From Turbatrix aceti (lineage: Eukaryota > Nematoda > Chromadorea > Rhabditida > Panagrolaimidae): 64,000 nucleotides of DNA. Shown in pieces: positions 35,086-48,164 of the stretch; within the stretch, counting starts at the first letter, position 1; each line of letters opens with the position of its first letter. Location: contig OZ017769.1 in the NCBI GenBank assembly GCA_963969345.1, positions 8,621,725 through 8,685,724 of the forward strand. The letters run 5' to 3'. Made by a program: the position numbers and the translations under genes. A model generated the notes under the pieces. The model was not told the DNA's origin. It saw only the letters and a program-made list of their open reading frames with translations, and did not search any database.

Positions 35086-35119
35086 CATCATTTGCGTAGT
35101 TTTTGCAGCTCCCACGACC

Positions 35120-38100
35120 ATGCGGCGTCCAGGAGCCCCGCTCGTAACGGGCCTGTCCCCGAAGGAAGGCATCCCAGGCACGCAGATCACGATTCGAGGC
35201 GAGAATCTGGGCACCGATCCCAACGACCTGGTAGCTCTGTTCATCTGCGGCACAGACTGTCTCGTATCGGCAAAATGGAAATCGCCATCGAAGATTGTGG
35301 CTCGCCTGGGGCAAGCCAAGCGCGGGCCCGGGGATGTCATCATTGTGACTGCCTCCGGGGGCCGGGGAACATCCGAAATGAAATTTCGAGTCTTCATCGA
35401 GGAAATCTCGCCTCTCCAGGAAAGCTCAGTCTGGGTCGATGAATCACACACTGTCCCGGGTCGAACTGTGGCCCGAAATTTGCCAGAAAGCATCGAAACC
35501 GACGACATGCTCGGGCTCAAAGTCGAGAGCAAGAAAAAACCGATCGATCCCGCCGAACTCCAAAGACTCTTTCCCGAAGGCTCCGGAAATCGGCGAATGG
35601 AAAGTTTTTCACCTGCTTGGTATCTTCTGGAGCACCACCGGGGAACGAGTCTTGCGGATCTCGAACGTGGAATCCGAAACATTCGTTTGGACGCCGAAAA
35701 AGAACGCAAGTCGACGAAAGACGTGCACAAAGCGAATCTCTCATCGCTCATCAGCTGCGTCGACGCGCTCTCCCTGCTCCACGACGCGATCGAAGCTGAA
35801 AAGAAGGCCGGGAGGTGGCCACTGACGACTACGCTGTCCAAAAAAATTGAGGATTCCAAAAAGACGTCTGACAATTTGTTCAAGGATGTTCTCAGTCGGA
35901 AAGACACTGCTGACACGACGAGGAACGCGTTATCGGTTCTGACGAGGTTCAGGTTCATTTTTATGCTTCCTGAGACCATCGACGAGAACATGGCCAAGGT
36001 GGGGGTTTTTTCGGGGGACAAAATTTTTTTTTTCGGGTCAATTTTTTTGCAGGGAATCAATTTTTTTTGGTCGATTTTTTAAGGGATAAAATTTTTTTTT
36101 CTAACTTGGATCGATTTTTTTAAGTGAACAAAATTTTTTTTCAGTTTTTTTTGAGTTTTTTTAGTGGACAATATTTTTTTTCAGTCTTTGTCGATTGATT
36201 TTTTTAAGGAATCAACTTTTTTTAGGTGGACCAAATTTTTTTTTTACTTTTTTTCGGGAGAAAATTTTTTTTCTGTCTTTTTGGGGTAATTGTTTACCTA
36301 GCCGCGCCAATTTCAACTAAAATGAATGGTTGGTGTCCCGTTTATCGTTCTGACAACGTTTTTTATTTCCATGAAAAATGAATAATAATTTTTCTTTGAA
36401 GGTACCATTTTTCCGATCCGAGACACTTTTGCGTGTCTTTTGATAGCAAAAAAAAAAGTTAAAATAGGGGTCTACGAATTCTCAGAACTCGCAAAAACTC
36501 GGCTGCCGCGGCTGTTGACCACAACTTGTTTTTTTTGCCGTCTGCAGAGTCTGCAGACCAGGCTTTTCAAAAATTCATGTTGAAGTACTCTTTTGTGCTC
36601 CAGACGGCAACAAAGACCACCGGCTTGCTCGAGTGCCGCAGAATGACAAAAATTGCAAGCACAGAGGCTATTTTAGTCCCGGACGGTCATTTGTTTGTTT
36701 TTGGCGCAAATTTCTTCGACTTGTTTGCCGGAAAAGTACTTTAGTTCGCTTAAACCTGTTTACGGGCAAAAAAAAGCGAAAAAGTGCCGGAAATTGTCGA
36801 TTCTTCTCTTTTTTGAAAGCGAAAAAAAACAATAGCGCGTACATAATTTTATTTGGGACGAACAAAATGGAAAAAATGAGTGTTTTCTGTTTTTAGGGCG
36901 AATATTCGACAATTTTGAATGACTACGCTCGGGCCAAGTCGCTGCTCAAGGATACCGAAGTTCCACTTTTCAAGGATGGTGAGTTTTTTTGTTCGTGGAG
37001 ACTCAAAAAAAACGTAGAAGTAGCCTACGTGCGAATTTATAAATTCTCAAAACCCCAAAAATACTTGAGAAAAAAAGATCGAATTTCTCAGTCACCCAAA
37101 AAATTTTTTTTCAGTGCTTTCCGTACTCGAAACAAAAATGGCGCAATTCAAGCGCCGAATTCGGGACAAACTGATCGACGTGCCAACGACCTTCGAAGAG
37201 CAGTCAAAGTTGATCAAGTACCTCAAAGTTCTCGATCCGGCTTCCGATCCCGCCTGGGACTGTATCACGGCGTATCACAAATGGCTCGAAGACGTCTTTT
37301 GGCAGCTTCAGGACAAACACTACCACGCGGTCGTCGAGGAAGAAAAACAACGTGTTGAGGGACTTTTTCCCGGTGAGTTTTATTTTTTTTCCATTGTACC
37401 ATTGTTTTTTTTGTTTTTGAGAAATATGTTTGCCAGGGGGTAAATATTACAGGTAGGTAGATAGATAGTCAAGTGACGCGACGACGACTTTTTCCGTGTT
37501 GCGCTTTTTGAAATATCCTGTACAGGTGGGAATGGATGATTCATCGGTTTTCAAAGTACAAATGACGTGTATTTGTTTGTTCGTTTTTTTGAAAGATCTA
37601 CGAGGTTGGGGATTGCTCTGGGTACTTATAGCGGGAAATAGTTGACACTTTTTAGTTTTTCGTGGAAGTTGGGGAAATATTCGAACGTGGAATCTGAATT
37701 TTGAAATCCTTGGGGGTCGTTGTGATATTAATCGAAGTACTGTGCCTAAACTTCAGTTTTATTATGAAATTTTGAACACAAACAGCCTATACTGATCATC
37801 AGTGCCAAAAAAAATTTGCAGCAAATTCTGTTTGGCTCTAAAGTAAGTACCGTTAAAATAAGAACTGAATTTTGCCCAAATTTTATAATTGTTGCTCGCA
37901 ATTATAAAATTTATCACATCAGAAATTTTTTTGGTCAGATTTGGAATGCAACTTTGATTGAATGGTTTTTTGTTTTCAAATCAGGAAGTATTTATTCAAT
38001 ACAATTTTTTTATCGTTTTTTGCTAATGGGCGTAAAACTGAGAACCCAGTCAGCATAGCGATGCATCGATCTTGTGTTTTGCTGTATTGCCCAGCTAAAC

Positions 38101-41100
38101 CAATCACCAGGTCACGTAGTCAGGTGTATCACAATATCTACACACTTGTGTTAGAAAAAAAAGCGAAAGATCACCACAATTTGTTTGTGTTTGCGCATAG
38201 GATTCATTTACAGTGGATGGATGGCTGATGATGATGGTTGCGCACAGGAGAGCGAGTGTAATGGAGACGTGAACGTACGTAAACGTGAATAAAGGTGGTG
38301 GTGGTGATGTATCAAAGCAAAAGCGATGAACTGCGCAACCAGCCAACGCCTGCCTGGTCCCAGGGACAGGAATATTATGAAGAAGTCCGTCGATTCTTTT
38401 TCAGGGTCGGTTCGGTGGCTCGTGTTGTAAAAAAATACGTGTATTTGTTTTTGATTGAAAACCTACCTACCTGGAGGAGAGGGGGGGAGCCTGGCTGGTT
38501 GGCGAATGTGTACACATGAGCCGTCTGATCTGGTGTTGCTCGGAGTTTGATATTTACAATTTATTCGGAGATGAATTGATTTTCAGTCGAAAACGTCTAC
38601 GGTCATCGTCAGCAGTTTGTAACCGAACTTTTGGGTATTCTAACTGACAAACTACAGAGTTTCTGGAAACTTGCCCAAGCATACTCCAATGCCAGCGATG
38701 AACAGTACAAACAGAGGCAGGAGGATGTCAATGTGAGTTTTTTTGATTTTTTTTATCAGCACCAGGCAAAAAAAAACTAAAAAAAAAATGAAAAAAAAGT
38801 GTCGTTTGCGAACAAGACTAAATTTTCGCAGCGGATAAAACGAACCAAAATTTCGGTGAAATTATGAAAAAAATGTAAAATTCTGAACTTTTGCCATGGA
38901 AAAAAACGGAATACGAAAATTACTCAAAATTACGTTTTTTTTACCCAAAAAAATAATTTTCGCTGTTTATTTGATTTCTGAAACAAAAATATCAAAATGT
39001 TGGTATTTGTTATCGAACGAAAAAAATGTTTGTCCCTCAAAATCGATTTTTTTTTGTCAAAAATCTGAATTACGATTTTTTTGACGAATTACGATCGATT
39101 TTGTAAAACCCTAAAAAAGTGTCAATCTGATAATAAATCAGGTTTTCTTTGATGTTTCGCCCTTTTTTCACGCTAACACGCTTGGCCGGATGCTATTATG
39201 TCATGGGAAAAAAAACTTGTCCAGCACGTTCCTATTTTCTCTGTTTTCCAGCAAATGCTCCAAAACACGGCAAATGTCGGTTCCTGGCTGATTTTCAACG
39301 CGCTCATGCCGTCCGCGCTCCCGACCGAGATCCGGAATCAGTACGCGGGCCAGTTCGTCGACTGGCCACCCATCAGCCACCAGTGCGAAGTCCGCCATCT
39401 GCTGATGACTTTGACCACGCTGAGGATGTCGATCAAGACCCTTATTGAATTTCAATTCACGTATGAACACATCAAGACGCTCATCGAGTTGTGTACGATC
39501 ATCCGGATGAAGGTCATCGGCAGTCTCACTCACCTGACCGGTGATACGATTGTTGCGTTGGCGGAACGCGAAAACTGGAAAGTTGATGTGGTGGGAAATC
39601 AGTCGAAAACATCGCTACCGGATATGTACGAATCGGAAATCAATGATACACTTCCGAATTTTAAGGCTGCGTTCTCGCATAATGGATATCCACATGAGGT
39701 GGATCTCTTTAGCCGGGAGGTCTACAAGGAGACTATTGTGTCCTACGTCACAGCCATGATACTGGATATCAAAAGGTGTTATGATCGGTTGCTTACTGCT
39801 GGGGTAGGTTTTTTTGAAGCAAAAATTTTGGATGCAATTTTTGAAGTTGAAAATGACGATTTTTGTTCGCGAACTAGTTTTTTGTGTTCGCGTTCGTTTG
39901 ACAATTGGTCAAAATTTTACCAACAGAAAAAAAACGAACAAAAATGTCAAAAAAAATTCCCACCGCGAAAAGTTGTAAAAATACCGTTTCCCAACGAAAA
40001 AAAACGAAATTACGGGTTCACAAGGGAGACAGTTTTACTCAGAAAAAAACAATGGAAAAAATTTTCGCGTTTGTTTTTTTCGAACAAAAATGACAAAATG
40101 TTCGTTGGCAAACAAAAAACCGTCAATTCAGCTTAAAATACTTTTTTTTTCAAATTTTTACTTTAATAAAACAAAATTTAGGCCAAGGGACCCCGAAGCC
40201 TGCTCGTCCAACAACAACCTCAGCTGGACGATTCTGCATCGTTGTCGAGTGCCAATGACGTCGACAACCGGGGTCCGACGTCCTCCCCGGCCGCCGCGGC
40301 TCGACCGACCTCGATCGAACCCGGCCTCAAGAAGCCATCCGCCCGGAAGTACCTCATCTCGGTCTGCAACATGGACTACATCATCAATCACTCGCTGCCA
40401 CTCATCTGCGATCGCCTCGGGCAAAACGGCGTCAAGCACACCTCTGACATCCTCGAAAACGTCAAAGCCAAGCTTTCGATTGTCCGAGACAGTTTTTCGA
40501 CGACGTACCTCGCGTTCAAGGAATCCGCGATAGCGGATCTCGTCAAGACAGTCGATTACGATATTCTGCCGGTCGAAGACGCGTCGCATTACGTCAAGGA
40601 ACTCATCATGCTGATTGTCTTTGTCCAGGCTGAGCTTTACCAGCTCGCACCGCAGCTCATGAAACCCATGGTGACGAAGATCGTCGACAACACGCTCAAT
40701 CGACTGATCTCTACCCTCCGGGAGAACGTGGAAGGCGCGACCGCCGGCAGCAGACGCGCGACGCAGATCGTCATCGATGTCACCGCACTCGAAGACTCCC
40801 TCAAGTGCTTCTTGTCGCACGCTGTCAGGAAGTCCTTTTCATCGATCAGGGCGAGACTCATGGGCCGTCTCGATCAGGAGTGAGTTGTTTTTGTCTGGCT
40901 GAGACGTAGTTTCGAGAGGTCTGGGAAGTCGTTTTTCGGGGAAAACAGGTTAATGGGATGGAATTCGATCATTTTGTGGAAAAAGTGGTTCCTGGGGATG
41001 TAAGGAAGTATTTTATGCGTAATCAACGATTGTAAATACCAATTTGATAAAAATATATGTAGGTCTTTTGATAGTTTTGATAAGGGTAAAATCAAGGAGG

Positions 41101-42155
41101 AGCGGGCTGACAACCGTTTTTTGTACGCCCACGAACACAAATATTTTTTTATTTTGTTTTTGAAAAATCTAACGAACGCGCACATTTTTGACTGTGTTCG
41201 CAAACGAAAATATTTTTTTTATGAATTGTGCAAAATTTTATTCCCTGAAGACTTCTTGCAATTTTTCCCGACTAAATTTGATGAATGTTATTTGCCATTT
41301 TCTTGTCAAATAACGAACATTAAAAAATAGCCAAATTTTTTGTTTGTTTTTTTTCTGTTCCAAAAATTTAACTTTGTTCGCAAAAAAACGCGAATAAATA
41401 AATTTAAGAAAAATGTGTTCGCGAACGTTCGTCCATCCTGAACTACATATAACGTTGTCAAAGATGTCAGCACACTTTTTGTGTCTTGATCATAAACTAT
41501 TTACACTAATATGACGTGATTATTTTTTTTATCGTTTTGAATTCTGAATCATGCAATGCATCAAAACGAATGTCATACACCTTGATTTTTCCTTTTTTTG
41601 GGGTGCAACATTTTTTGAAAGCATGTTCAACTTCTTTCGACGCTGAACTATGAAACGAAACAACAAACATCCCAGGACAAGCTAAAGTTTTTCTTCTTCC
41701 CGTTTTACCCCTGGTTACGGCGAGAAAAAGCCATGGTGACCGGGCTCGGTTGTAATATTTAGTACATTTTTTTCAATTTTATCAAATTTGCGTTTTTTAT
41801 CGCAATTCACGAAAATTAACCACTGTGCATTCATTTTTATGTGTCGCATTCGATCCCGATACGCACTGTGATTCTTTTTTTCCGACGTTTACGACATGAT
41901 AAGACCATGACTGTCGATTGATCGAAACTCGAATGACACTTTTGATAAATATTCTTTGCTCTATTTATTTTGGTTTTTTGTAGGCGATTCCAAAACTCAA
42001 TGCATCACTTTCACCTCACGACAATTCTTCCCAATCGATCCCTCGACATTGGTGGAGGCGATTCTGACGTCGGTGAAAGTGACGACAGTATCAGCGGTAA
42101 CATTGGTGGTGGTGGCATGGTCGATGACGATGATCTGGATACGTCACACGTCTGA
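35120..42155 (+). CDS. sec-5: Exocyst complex subunit 2 (Sec5), 7 exons
   Basis: A subunit of the exocyst, which tethers secretory vesicles to the plasma membrane. Exons 35120-35998, 36897-36978, 37115-37372, 38587-38732, 39252-39803, 40182-40879 and 41984-42155 join in phase to 928 aa, close to animal Sec5. An N-terminal IPT/TIG fold (about 7-92; GLSPKEGIPGTQITIRGENL, ending near KFRVF) is the Ral-binding domain of Sec5. The helical body follows, with GEYSTILNDYARAKSLLKDT, DPAWDCITAYHKWLED and CEVRHLLMTLTTLR. The last exon adds an acidic tail (MVDDDDLDTSHV). The exon 6 donor (GA then GTGAGT) would create an in-frame TGA if intron 6 were retained, giving 872 aa instead. A TTTTTGCAG acceptor lies 11 bp before the ATG without an obvious donor, suggesting trans-splicing. 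Introns up to 1.2 kb carry GTTCG repeats. Confidence 0.94.
39840..40130. repeat. GTTCG-rich dispersed repeat, copy 3 (sec-5 intron 5)
   Basis: Contains TTTTTGTTCGCGAAC, GTGTTCGCGTTCGTTTGAC and TGTTCGTTGGCAAAC within the intron between sec-5 exons 5 and 6. A shorter, weaker relative lies in the preceding intron near 38800-39100. Confidence 0.55.
41110..41445. repeat. GTTCG-rich dispersed repeat, copy 4 (sec-5 intron 6)
   Basis: Runs from GTACGCCCACGAACACAAAT to GTTCGCGAACGTTCGTCCAT, whose last part is the inverse of the left end at 22989. It contains TGTGTTCGCAAACG and TTTGTTCGCAAAAAAACGCG. Located in the last sec-5 intron. Confidence 0.6.
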
Positions 42156-43147
42156 GAAAACTCAGCGAGAGGCGAGGTGATAATCCACTTGGTCGCCTTG
42201 CTTCGCTTTGCCGGGACATTTCCCTTTTCTTCATTTTTTCCTTCGTCACGGTTTGTTTGCTCCTACCAATTTTTTTTCTATCTCCCAGGCTGCAAATATG
42301 TATGCAAGTATGCATGCTATCTAGCGGGGTCGTCGTCGTGGTGACACACTCTCGCTTGCTTACCTGTTTGGGTACTATGTAGGTTTTACACGTGCCACGG
42401 CCTCGGCCACGGCCACGGCCTTAGCATCCATCTTGTTGATTGCCCTGCCCTGTCTTGCTTCACTGATTAGATTATGAACTTATTTATTTTAATATTTAAT
42501 ATTTTGCACTGACTTACTTGTCCGTGCATAAAAATTTTTGTCATCTGTCAAGGCACAAATCGGGGACAAAGATCAGTAAATAAATATTTATGCTAATAAG
42601 TCAAGGGTAATTTTTTTATTTAAATATTTATTTATTCGTCATTAATTATGCAGAACAGAAAAAAACAGCAATGAATAAACGTAAAAATAATTCGTGGACG
42701 GATGAAATGCTTTTCCGACTGGTTGAGAATTTACCAGGATTCTTATTTTTTGAAAAAAAAAGAAGTTGAGGAGGAGGAGGTGGTTGATTAAAATTAGAAT
42801 TTTATTTTCTTTCAGCTTCGGCATTTATTTACTTATTTGTGCCCAAAGTTTTTATCACATTTGTTTACCAGTTTTTGATATTTGCCATTTTCAGAAATTT
42901 GTGTTTTGGCCTGCTCATGTCAGAAGACAGGCGAAATAATTTTTTTTGTTTTATTACGTTCGCGTTCGTTACCGGCGATCTCATGAGGGATTTATTTTTG
43001 CATGTATGTGTGTCAGAAAATATGATAATGTCCCACATGCCGTTATTCTTTGCCCTGCCCTGCCCTCTGTCATCCATCCATCGTAGGGCGCAGGCAGAGG
43101 CTTTCGCGTACTCCGTACTCTTCCTCTTTTTTTTTTGATTCTCCCAG
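42156..43147. other. Non-coding interval downstream of sec-5
   Basis: Includes a short CCTCGGCCACGGCCACGG repeat near 42400, AT-rich DNA with several AATAAATATT words (about 42584-42632) that could hold the sec-5 poly(A) site, and a T-run leading to CTCCCAG just before 43148. No exon recognised. Confidence 0.5.
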
Positions 43148-43303
43148 ATGGCATACAAAGATGAGAAAAAGGATCTCAAACTCCCGTTTTACGCCCCAGA
43201 GGGGCCGCCACGTGTCGTTGTTCCTGCGAGAAATCCAACAACTCCCGGTCCCGGGCCTTATCCTCTGATTGCAGAATGTCCGTTGTCCTCGACTTCGTTT
43301 GGG
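43148..43303 (+). CDS. Coding exon with PGPGPY motif; possible 5' exon of the next gene
   Basis: A pyrimidine tract ending CTCCCAG is followed directly by ATG and 52 open codons (start MAYKDEKKDLKLPFYAPEGP), with a GTTGGT donor after TTCGTTTGGG in phase 0. The motif NPTTPGPGPYPLIAECPLSS resembles a sperm-tail PG-rich (STPGR) repeat, but one short match is weak evidence. Two continuations fit the phase: ACAG at 44189-44192 would join in frame (through about 12 codons) to the ATG of the metallophosphoesterase at 44229, making this its alternative N-terminus; or TTTTCAG near 43729 would add 12 codons and a stop. It may also be chance. Confidence 0.4.
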
Positions 43304-44228
43304 GTTGGTTTTTTTTCTGTTTCCGGCCTGTTTTAGGGCATTTTTGAGGGTGTAACGATCGTTTTTTTTGTTCGGGTTGAAAAAAATGAGAAAACAAGTC
43401 GTGCCTAATGAGTGAGTACGCGCGCGCGCGTGAAGCATGCCAAGCTTGCTTGCAAGCGGGAGAATTGAATTGAATTTATTGTTCGAAGACTGAATACTAA
43501 ATAAGTAATTTTAACCAGCTTCATGGAATTTTTTTGTTTTTTTTAAAAGGTTAACAACTGGGATGGATGTTTTGTGGTAAAAAAGGCGGGGAGAAAAAGA
43601 GGAAAGAATTCAAACATCGGTCGGCTTTGCAACGCCGCCGACCGCCGGCTGCCTGGATGCAAAGCCCCTCAATTTTTTTTTAAATATTATAGCAAAGAAC
43701 ATTTACAAAATTGTTTCCGCTTTTTTCAGACTCGCAAAACACGCGAGAGTTTCTTTCTTGTCTTTTAATGGAACAAAAATCCAGAGATTAGATGGTTGTT
43801 TTACTTTTTTATCCATCACCTTTGCCGGTTTTTTTAACGGATAAATACGATAAATCTTTTTTTTCTTTTTTTTATCGACCTACAAACTGCAATTAGCGGG
43901 TTTTGTTTTCGCCACGGCTTTTCTTTGCTTTTTGGCGTTCGTTCCCTCGGGGCTGACAGGCAGCAGAATGCACTCACTGCTGCCAAGGGCCGTGGTCACG
44001 GACTGCGGCTCTGTGAAGTTGTTCTGTTTTTTTTTGTCTCGCGAATGATTGAATTGACATATTTATTATATTTGAACGCTGAACGTTGACCGTTCTTCGA
44101 ATTTCGAACGCGGCGCCATTTTTTTGTTTTCACTTTTTTATCGAGTTACGCGAGAGTAACCTAAATATTTATGTAATTATGTTTATAAATAACAGACCAC
44201 GTCGAGACCCCACCCATCATCGACCAGC

Positions 44229-47200
44229 ATGTCAGGCGGAGCCGACACGCACAATTCTTCTGGGTCCGCGCGTCGCCACAACCCAGAAGACTTTGACGAA
44301 GAATCGTCGATTGCGACAACGACAGCGACGGTTGGCAACGCGGCGATCGCACCTGGCTGCAGCGACGACGACTCACGCTCACTGCTTCTGCCCTCTTCTT
44401 CGTCTGCTGCGACTTCGGTGACCGGCGAAGACGCGGCATCGTCTATCCTCGATGCAAATCAGCCCGGCAACGGTCTAGAAGAGGGCGACGAAGGCGACCC
44501 GGAGGCGAGACGACACAACCGAAGACGCCACGCTGACGGTCGCTCTGGGAGCAGCGAATCGCTATCGACGCTTCCTCCTCTACCGACTACCTTTCTTGAA
44601 CGGCTCAAGTATACTCTCGATTACGTTCATGCCAGGTTTGTTGGTTTTTGGGGGTTTGAAGGTGTTTTTTGGGGTAAATGGGTAAAAAATGTAATTTAGG
44701 GTAATCTGCCTTTTTTTCACGTCGATTAACAGTGTTTCTATAATTTTTGAGCTAATTTCGACATTTTTTATCAAAAAAAATATCGTATTTGATTTTATAG
44801 CTCCAATTCTCGAAATTTACCCGAATTTAGTGTCCGCGAATTTAGTTCGGGTCGTTGAGCTTTTTTTTCTTTTTTTTGTGGCTATTATTGACTGACAGTT
44901 ACTCTGCAAAATTTCTGGCCTCAAAGCGCCACATTTGACGTATTTTCTACGTCAGACCCGCAATCTGGACAATCTGGAATTTATCTTCCATCAGTAGTTT
45001 TTTTTCTCAGTTTTGACACCTGCCAGTGGAGTTTGTTTTGTTTTTGCGGAGAGTCAGGCGCATATGTAAGTATGTATCTCGTGTCAGTGGACGCTTGGGA
45101 ACTTCCAAGAAAAGCATGTGGCCAAGAATGTGATCCTTGACCCCGGTCATAATTCAAAATGCAAGCCGAATGTGGTCGTTTATCTTTTTTTTAACGGGAA
45201 TTCGCTCTATAACGCTTGCGGGCGGACTGGAATAATTTTGTTGTTTTTCTTTCTTTCTTTCTTTTCTTTAAAAAAAAGCAAATATAATAAAAATGTAATT
45301 ACACGTTGATGACGCTTCTCACGCGGCCGCCAGCCATGTGAATATTTATAGACGTGCTAAGCGAGATGCAAAATTGACCCTATAACTATTTATACATACA
45401 AAATCGATATAAACAAACGCATGACCAGAATTAAAGAAGAAGAAGAAGTTCTTCTTTGAGGAAGAAGAGGTGACGTAACCAACCACCACAGGCAGCGGCG
45501 GTATTTTATTAGCCATCCACGCTTATGTTAGCATGCATGCATGCCCGTAGGACATTCTTTGTGTTCTTGCATGCTCCTACAACGAAGAATTTTATTTGGA
45601 TTTTCTTTTTTTTGGCTAAACTGCAGTAAAAGTGTAAAAGTAAAAAAAGTAGACTGTTTATTGTCATCATTGTGGGAATCTGAACTTTTGTACGCTGACA
45701 TAAGTTTTTTTTGTGAAAACGCGCAAAAATGTGTCTTTTATGTGCACTGCGATGATGAAAGTGAGTGGTTTTCCACTCTGTGGATGGATGGATCATTTAC
45801 CGAACGGGCCCGGTTTCAAAATAGCGCCTTTTGTTGGTTGATGTATGATTTGTGCTTTCACTTGTTTTCATTTTTCATCGGTATGATTGCGTGTAGAAAC
45901 AAACGAACGATCGGAACCTTCGGAACAAGTTTTGCTCGATCGCGTCGGGAGTCATGCGTCTGGTTTTAATCGTGCATAATCGTTTTTTTGGCGACTGCCC
46001 CCACTTGGATAACTTTTCTCTCTACTCTTTTTTTGTCCTCTGTAACCCCAACAATAGTAGATAGATTGAATAATAACGCAATCCGTTGCGAGATGCGCTG
46101 TTCTGACCAATCTGGGCAAAGGCAGGCAGACTATGCACGCAGTTGTTGTGTCGCCGACTGGCCAACCACCACAACCACCGTCACCGCCAAAAAAATCCAC
46201 AGAAGATCATCAAAATGATATTATTTGCAGGGTATTTGGTGGCATGCCACGAAAATTGATACTGATACTTGCCGTAATAGATGGATTATTTCTCCTAGCA
46301 CGACTATTCTTCGTTGCTAACGGACTACCCGGCATGGCACGCATCGCTCTCCTCCTCTTCATCGAGCTCGGCATGCTCATGGTCTCCGCGTTCATCTACA
46401 AGCGACTCATCCACCTCGTACCCGGTCACTCGTCCAAGAGCCTCTGGGCGAGACACGGCAAGAAGGTTGTCATCCCGTTCGCTTTGGCATGGGTCGGAAT
46501 GGCACATCTATCGTGGATGTTCTTCTACGTACCGTTGCCGGGTGATTTCTTCTTTCCGGTTGTTTGGTGAGTTTTTTTGGGGAAACTGTTCTCTGTTGAT
46601 TTTTTTTTGCGGATTTCATAGAATTTTTTTGATAAAAATTTTTTTTTTTGATTATTTTACTTTTTTGGATAAAAAATTGAAAATATCCAATTCAGTAATT
46701 TTTGCTGTAAAATGCAATCTTTTTTTTTGTTTAAAGCGGTAGTTTTTTCTGTATTTGCCTGTTTTGATGAAAAACTGTCGAAATCACTTTTGCTTCCTTT
46801 TGGTGAAAATTCATAATTTTTGTATTTAAAAAAACTGTTTTTATTTATTTAAAAAAGAAATAAAAAACTAAAAATAATTTTAAAAAATATTTAAAAAAAT
46901 ATTTCACTTTTTTTTGCTATTTAAATTTTTGAAAAAAAAATTTACGGAAAAAACTGCAAATTTAATTACAATTACAATTAAAATTTTTGAGTGAAAATGG
47001 CATAAGTTTTGTACTTTTTAGTTTCATGGCAATTGGAACGTATATCCACGCCTCAGTTCTGCTTTTCGCGTTCTTCTTCCTCGAGCGCATCATTCACCTC
47101 GTCGCGCCCAAAACAACAACCCCCATCCTGCGTTCCGAAAACATGCACACCTGGATTGCCCTGATTGTCGCGTTCATCGTCTGCGCCCATGGCTTTTCGG

Positions 47201-48164
47201 TGGCAACGGGGCGACCCAACCTCAAGACACTCAACATCCCCATCGACAACCTGCCTGCCGAGTTTGACGGCTTCTCCATCGTCCTGGTCACCGACATCCA
47301 CATGGGCCCAACCGTCGGTCGGGCACGCATGGAACAAATCGCCCAGGTCATCAACCAGGTCCAACCCGACGTCGTCGCCTTCAGCGGGGATCTTGTCGAC
47401 GGCTACGTCGATTTTCTCGCTCCCCGCACGAAGCCCATAGCTTCGATCCGGGCACGGTATGGAAAGTACTTTGTTACTGGAAATCACGAGTACATGCACG
47501 AGAACGTGGATCACTGGATGACATACTTCGAGAACGATCTCAACATCACGGCACTCCACAACAAAGGCGTGGTCCTCGAAAAGTCCCCCAACGCCAAACT
47601 TTGCCTCGCCGGAGTTGACGACGTCTACACCGAGGCCATTCACTTCCCCGGCCACATGATGGACCCCGCCAAGGCACTCGCCGACTGCCCCAACAACACG
47701 TCCACCGTCATGCTCGTCCACCAGCCCAACGGCGCCGGCAAGGTGATCAACATGTTGCCTAAAATCGGAAAGAACGTCGATTTGATACTTTCGGGTTAGT
47801 TTTGGTTGTTTTTATTTTTTAACTGCGCAAGCTTTAATGTGTATTTTTTGACGTTCTTTATAACTGTAAAAACTTTTTTCGACTGTTTTTTAGCTTTTTT
47901 TAAACTATTTCACAGTTCGTAGATTTTTTTATAACTGCGTAATTATAATTTTCCTATTTTTTAGGCCACACACACGCGGGTCAGATGTTCGTAGTCTGGC
48001 CACTGTCATTCTTCAGCAACAAGTACTTCTTTGGTCTGTACAAACACGAAGAAAGCGGTACACAGATCTACGTGTCATCGGGTGTCAATTACTGGGGACC
48101 TCCAATCAAAATGCCTAATCTCTGCGAAATTGTCAACGTCCGCCTGCATCGAGCAGCCCAGTGA
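44229..48164 (+). CDS. Membrane metallophosphoesterase A, 4 exons
   Basis: A calcineurin-like (YkuE/TMPPE-type) metal-dependent phosphoesterase on a multi-pass membrane anchor. Exons 44229-44635, 46231-46566, 47022-47794 and 47965-48164 join in phase to 571 aa. The N-terminus is a long acidic Ser-rich cytoplasmic region (about 1-125). Membrane segments follow, starting MPRKLILILAVIDGLFLLAR. The catalytic domain keeps every metal-binding motif: VTDIHMG (D339, H341), SGDLVDG (D371), GNHE (N402, H403), LVHQPN (H481) and GHTHAGQ (H507, H509), then SSGVNYWGPPIKM. The substrate is unknown for the family. Intron 1 is 1.6 kb. An upstream exon at 43148-43303 might extend the N-terminus. A related gene follows at 50756-52717. 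Confidence 0.9.

Noticed and set aside
35083..36060. A 325-codon minus-strand ORF opposite sec-5 exon 1
   Set aside because: Antisense to a well-supported exon. Codon bias leaves the reverse frame open, and its product has no domain.
47053..47721. A 222-codon minus-strand ORF opposite the metallophosphoesterase A catalytic exon
   Set aside because: The plus strand encodes every metal-binding motif of the enzyme; the reverse frame is a shadow.
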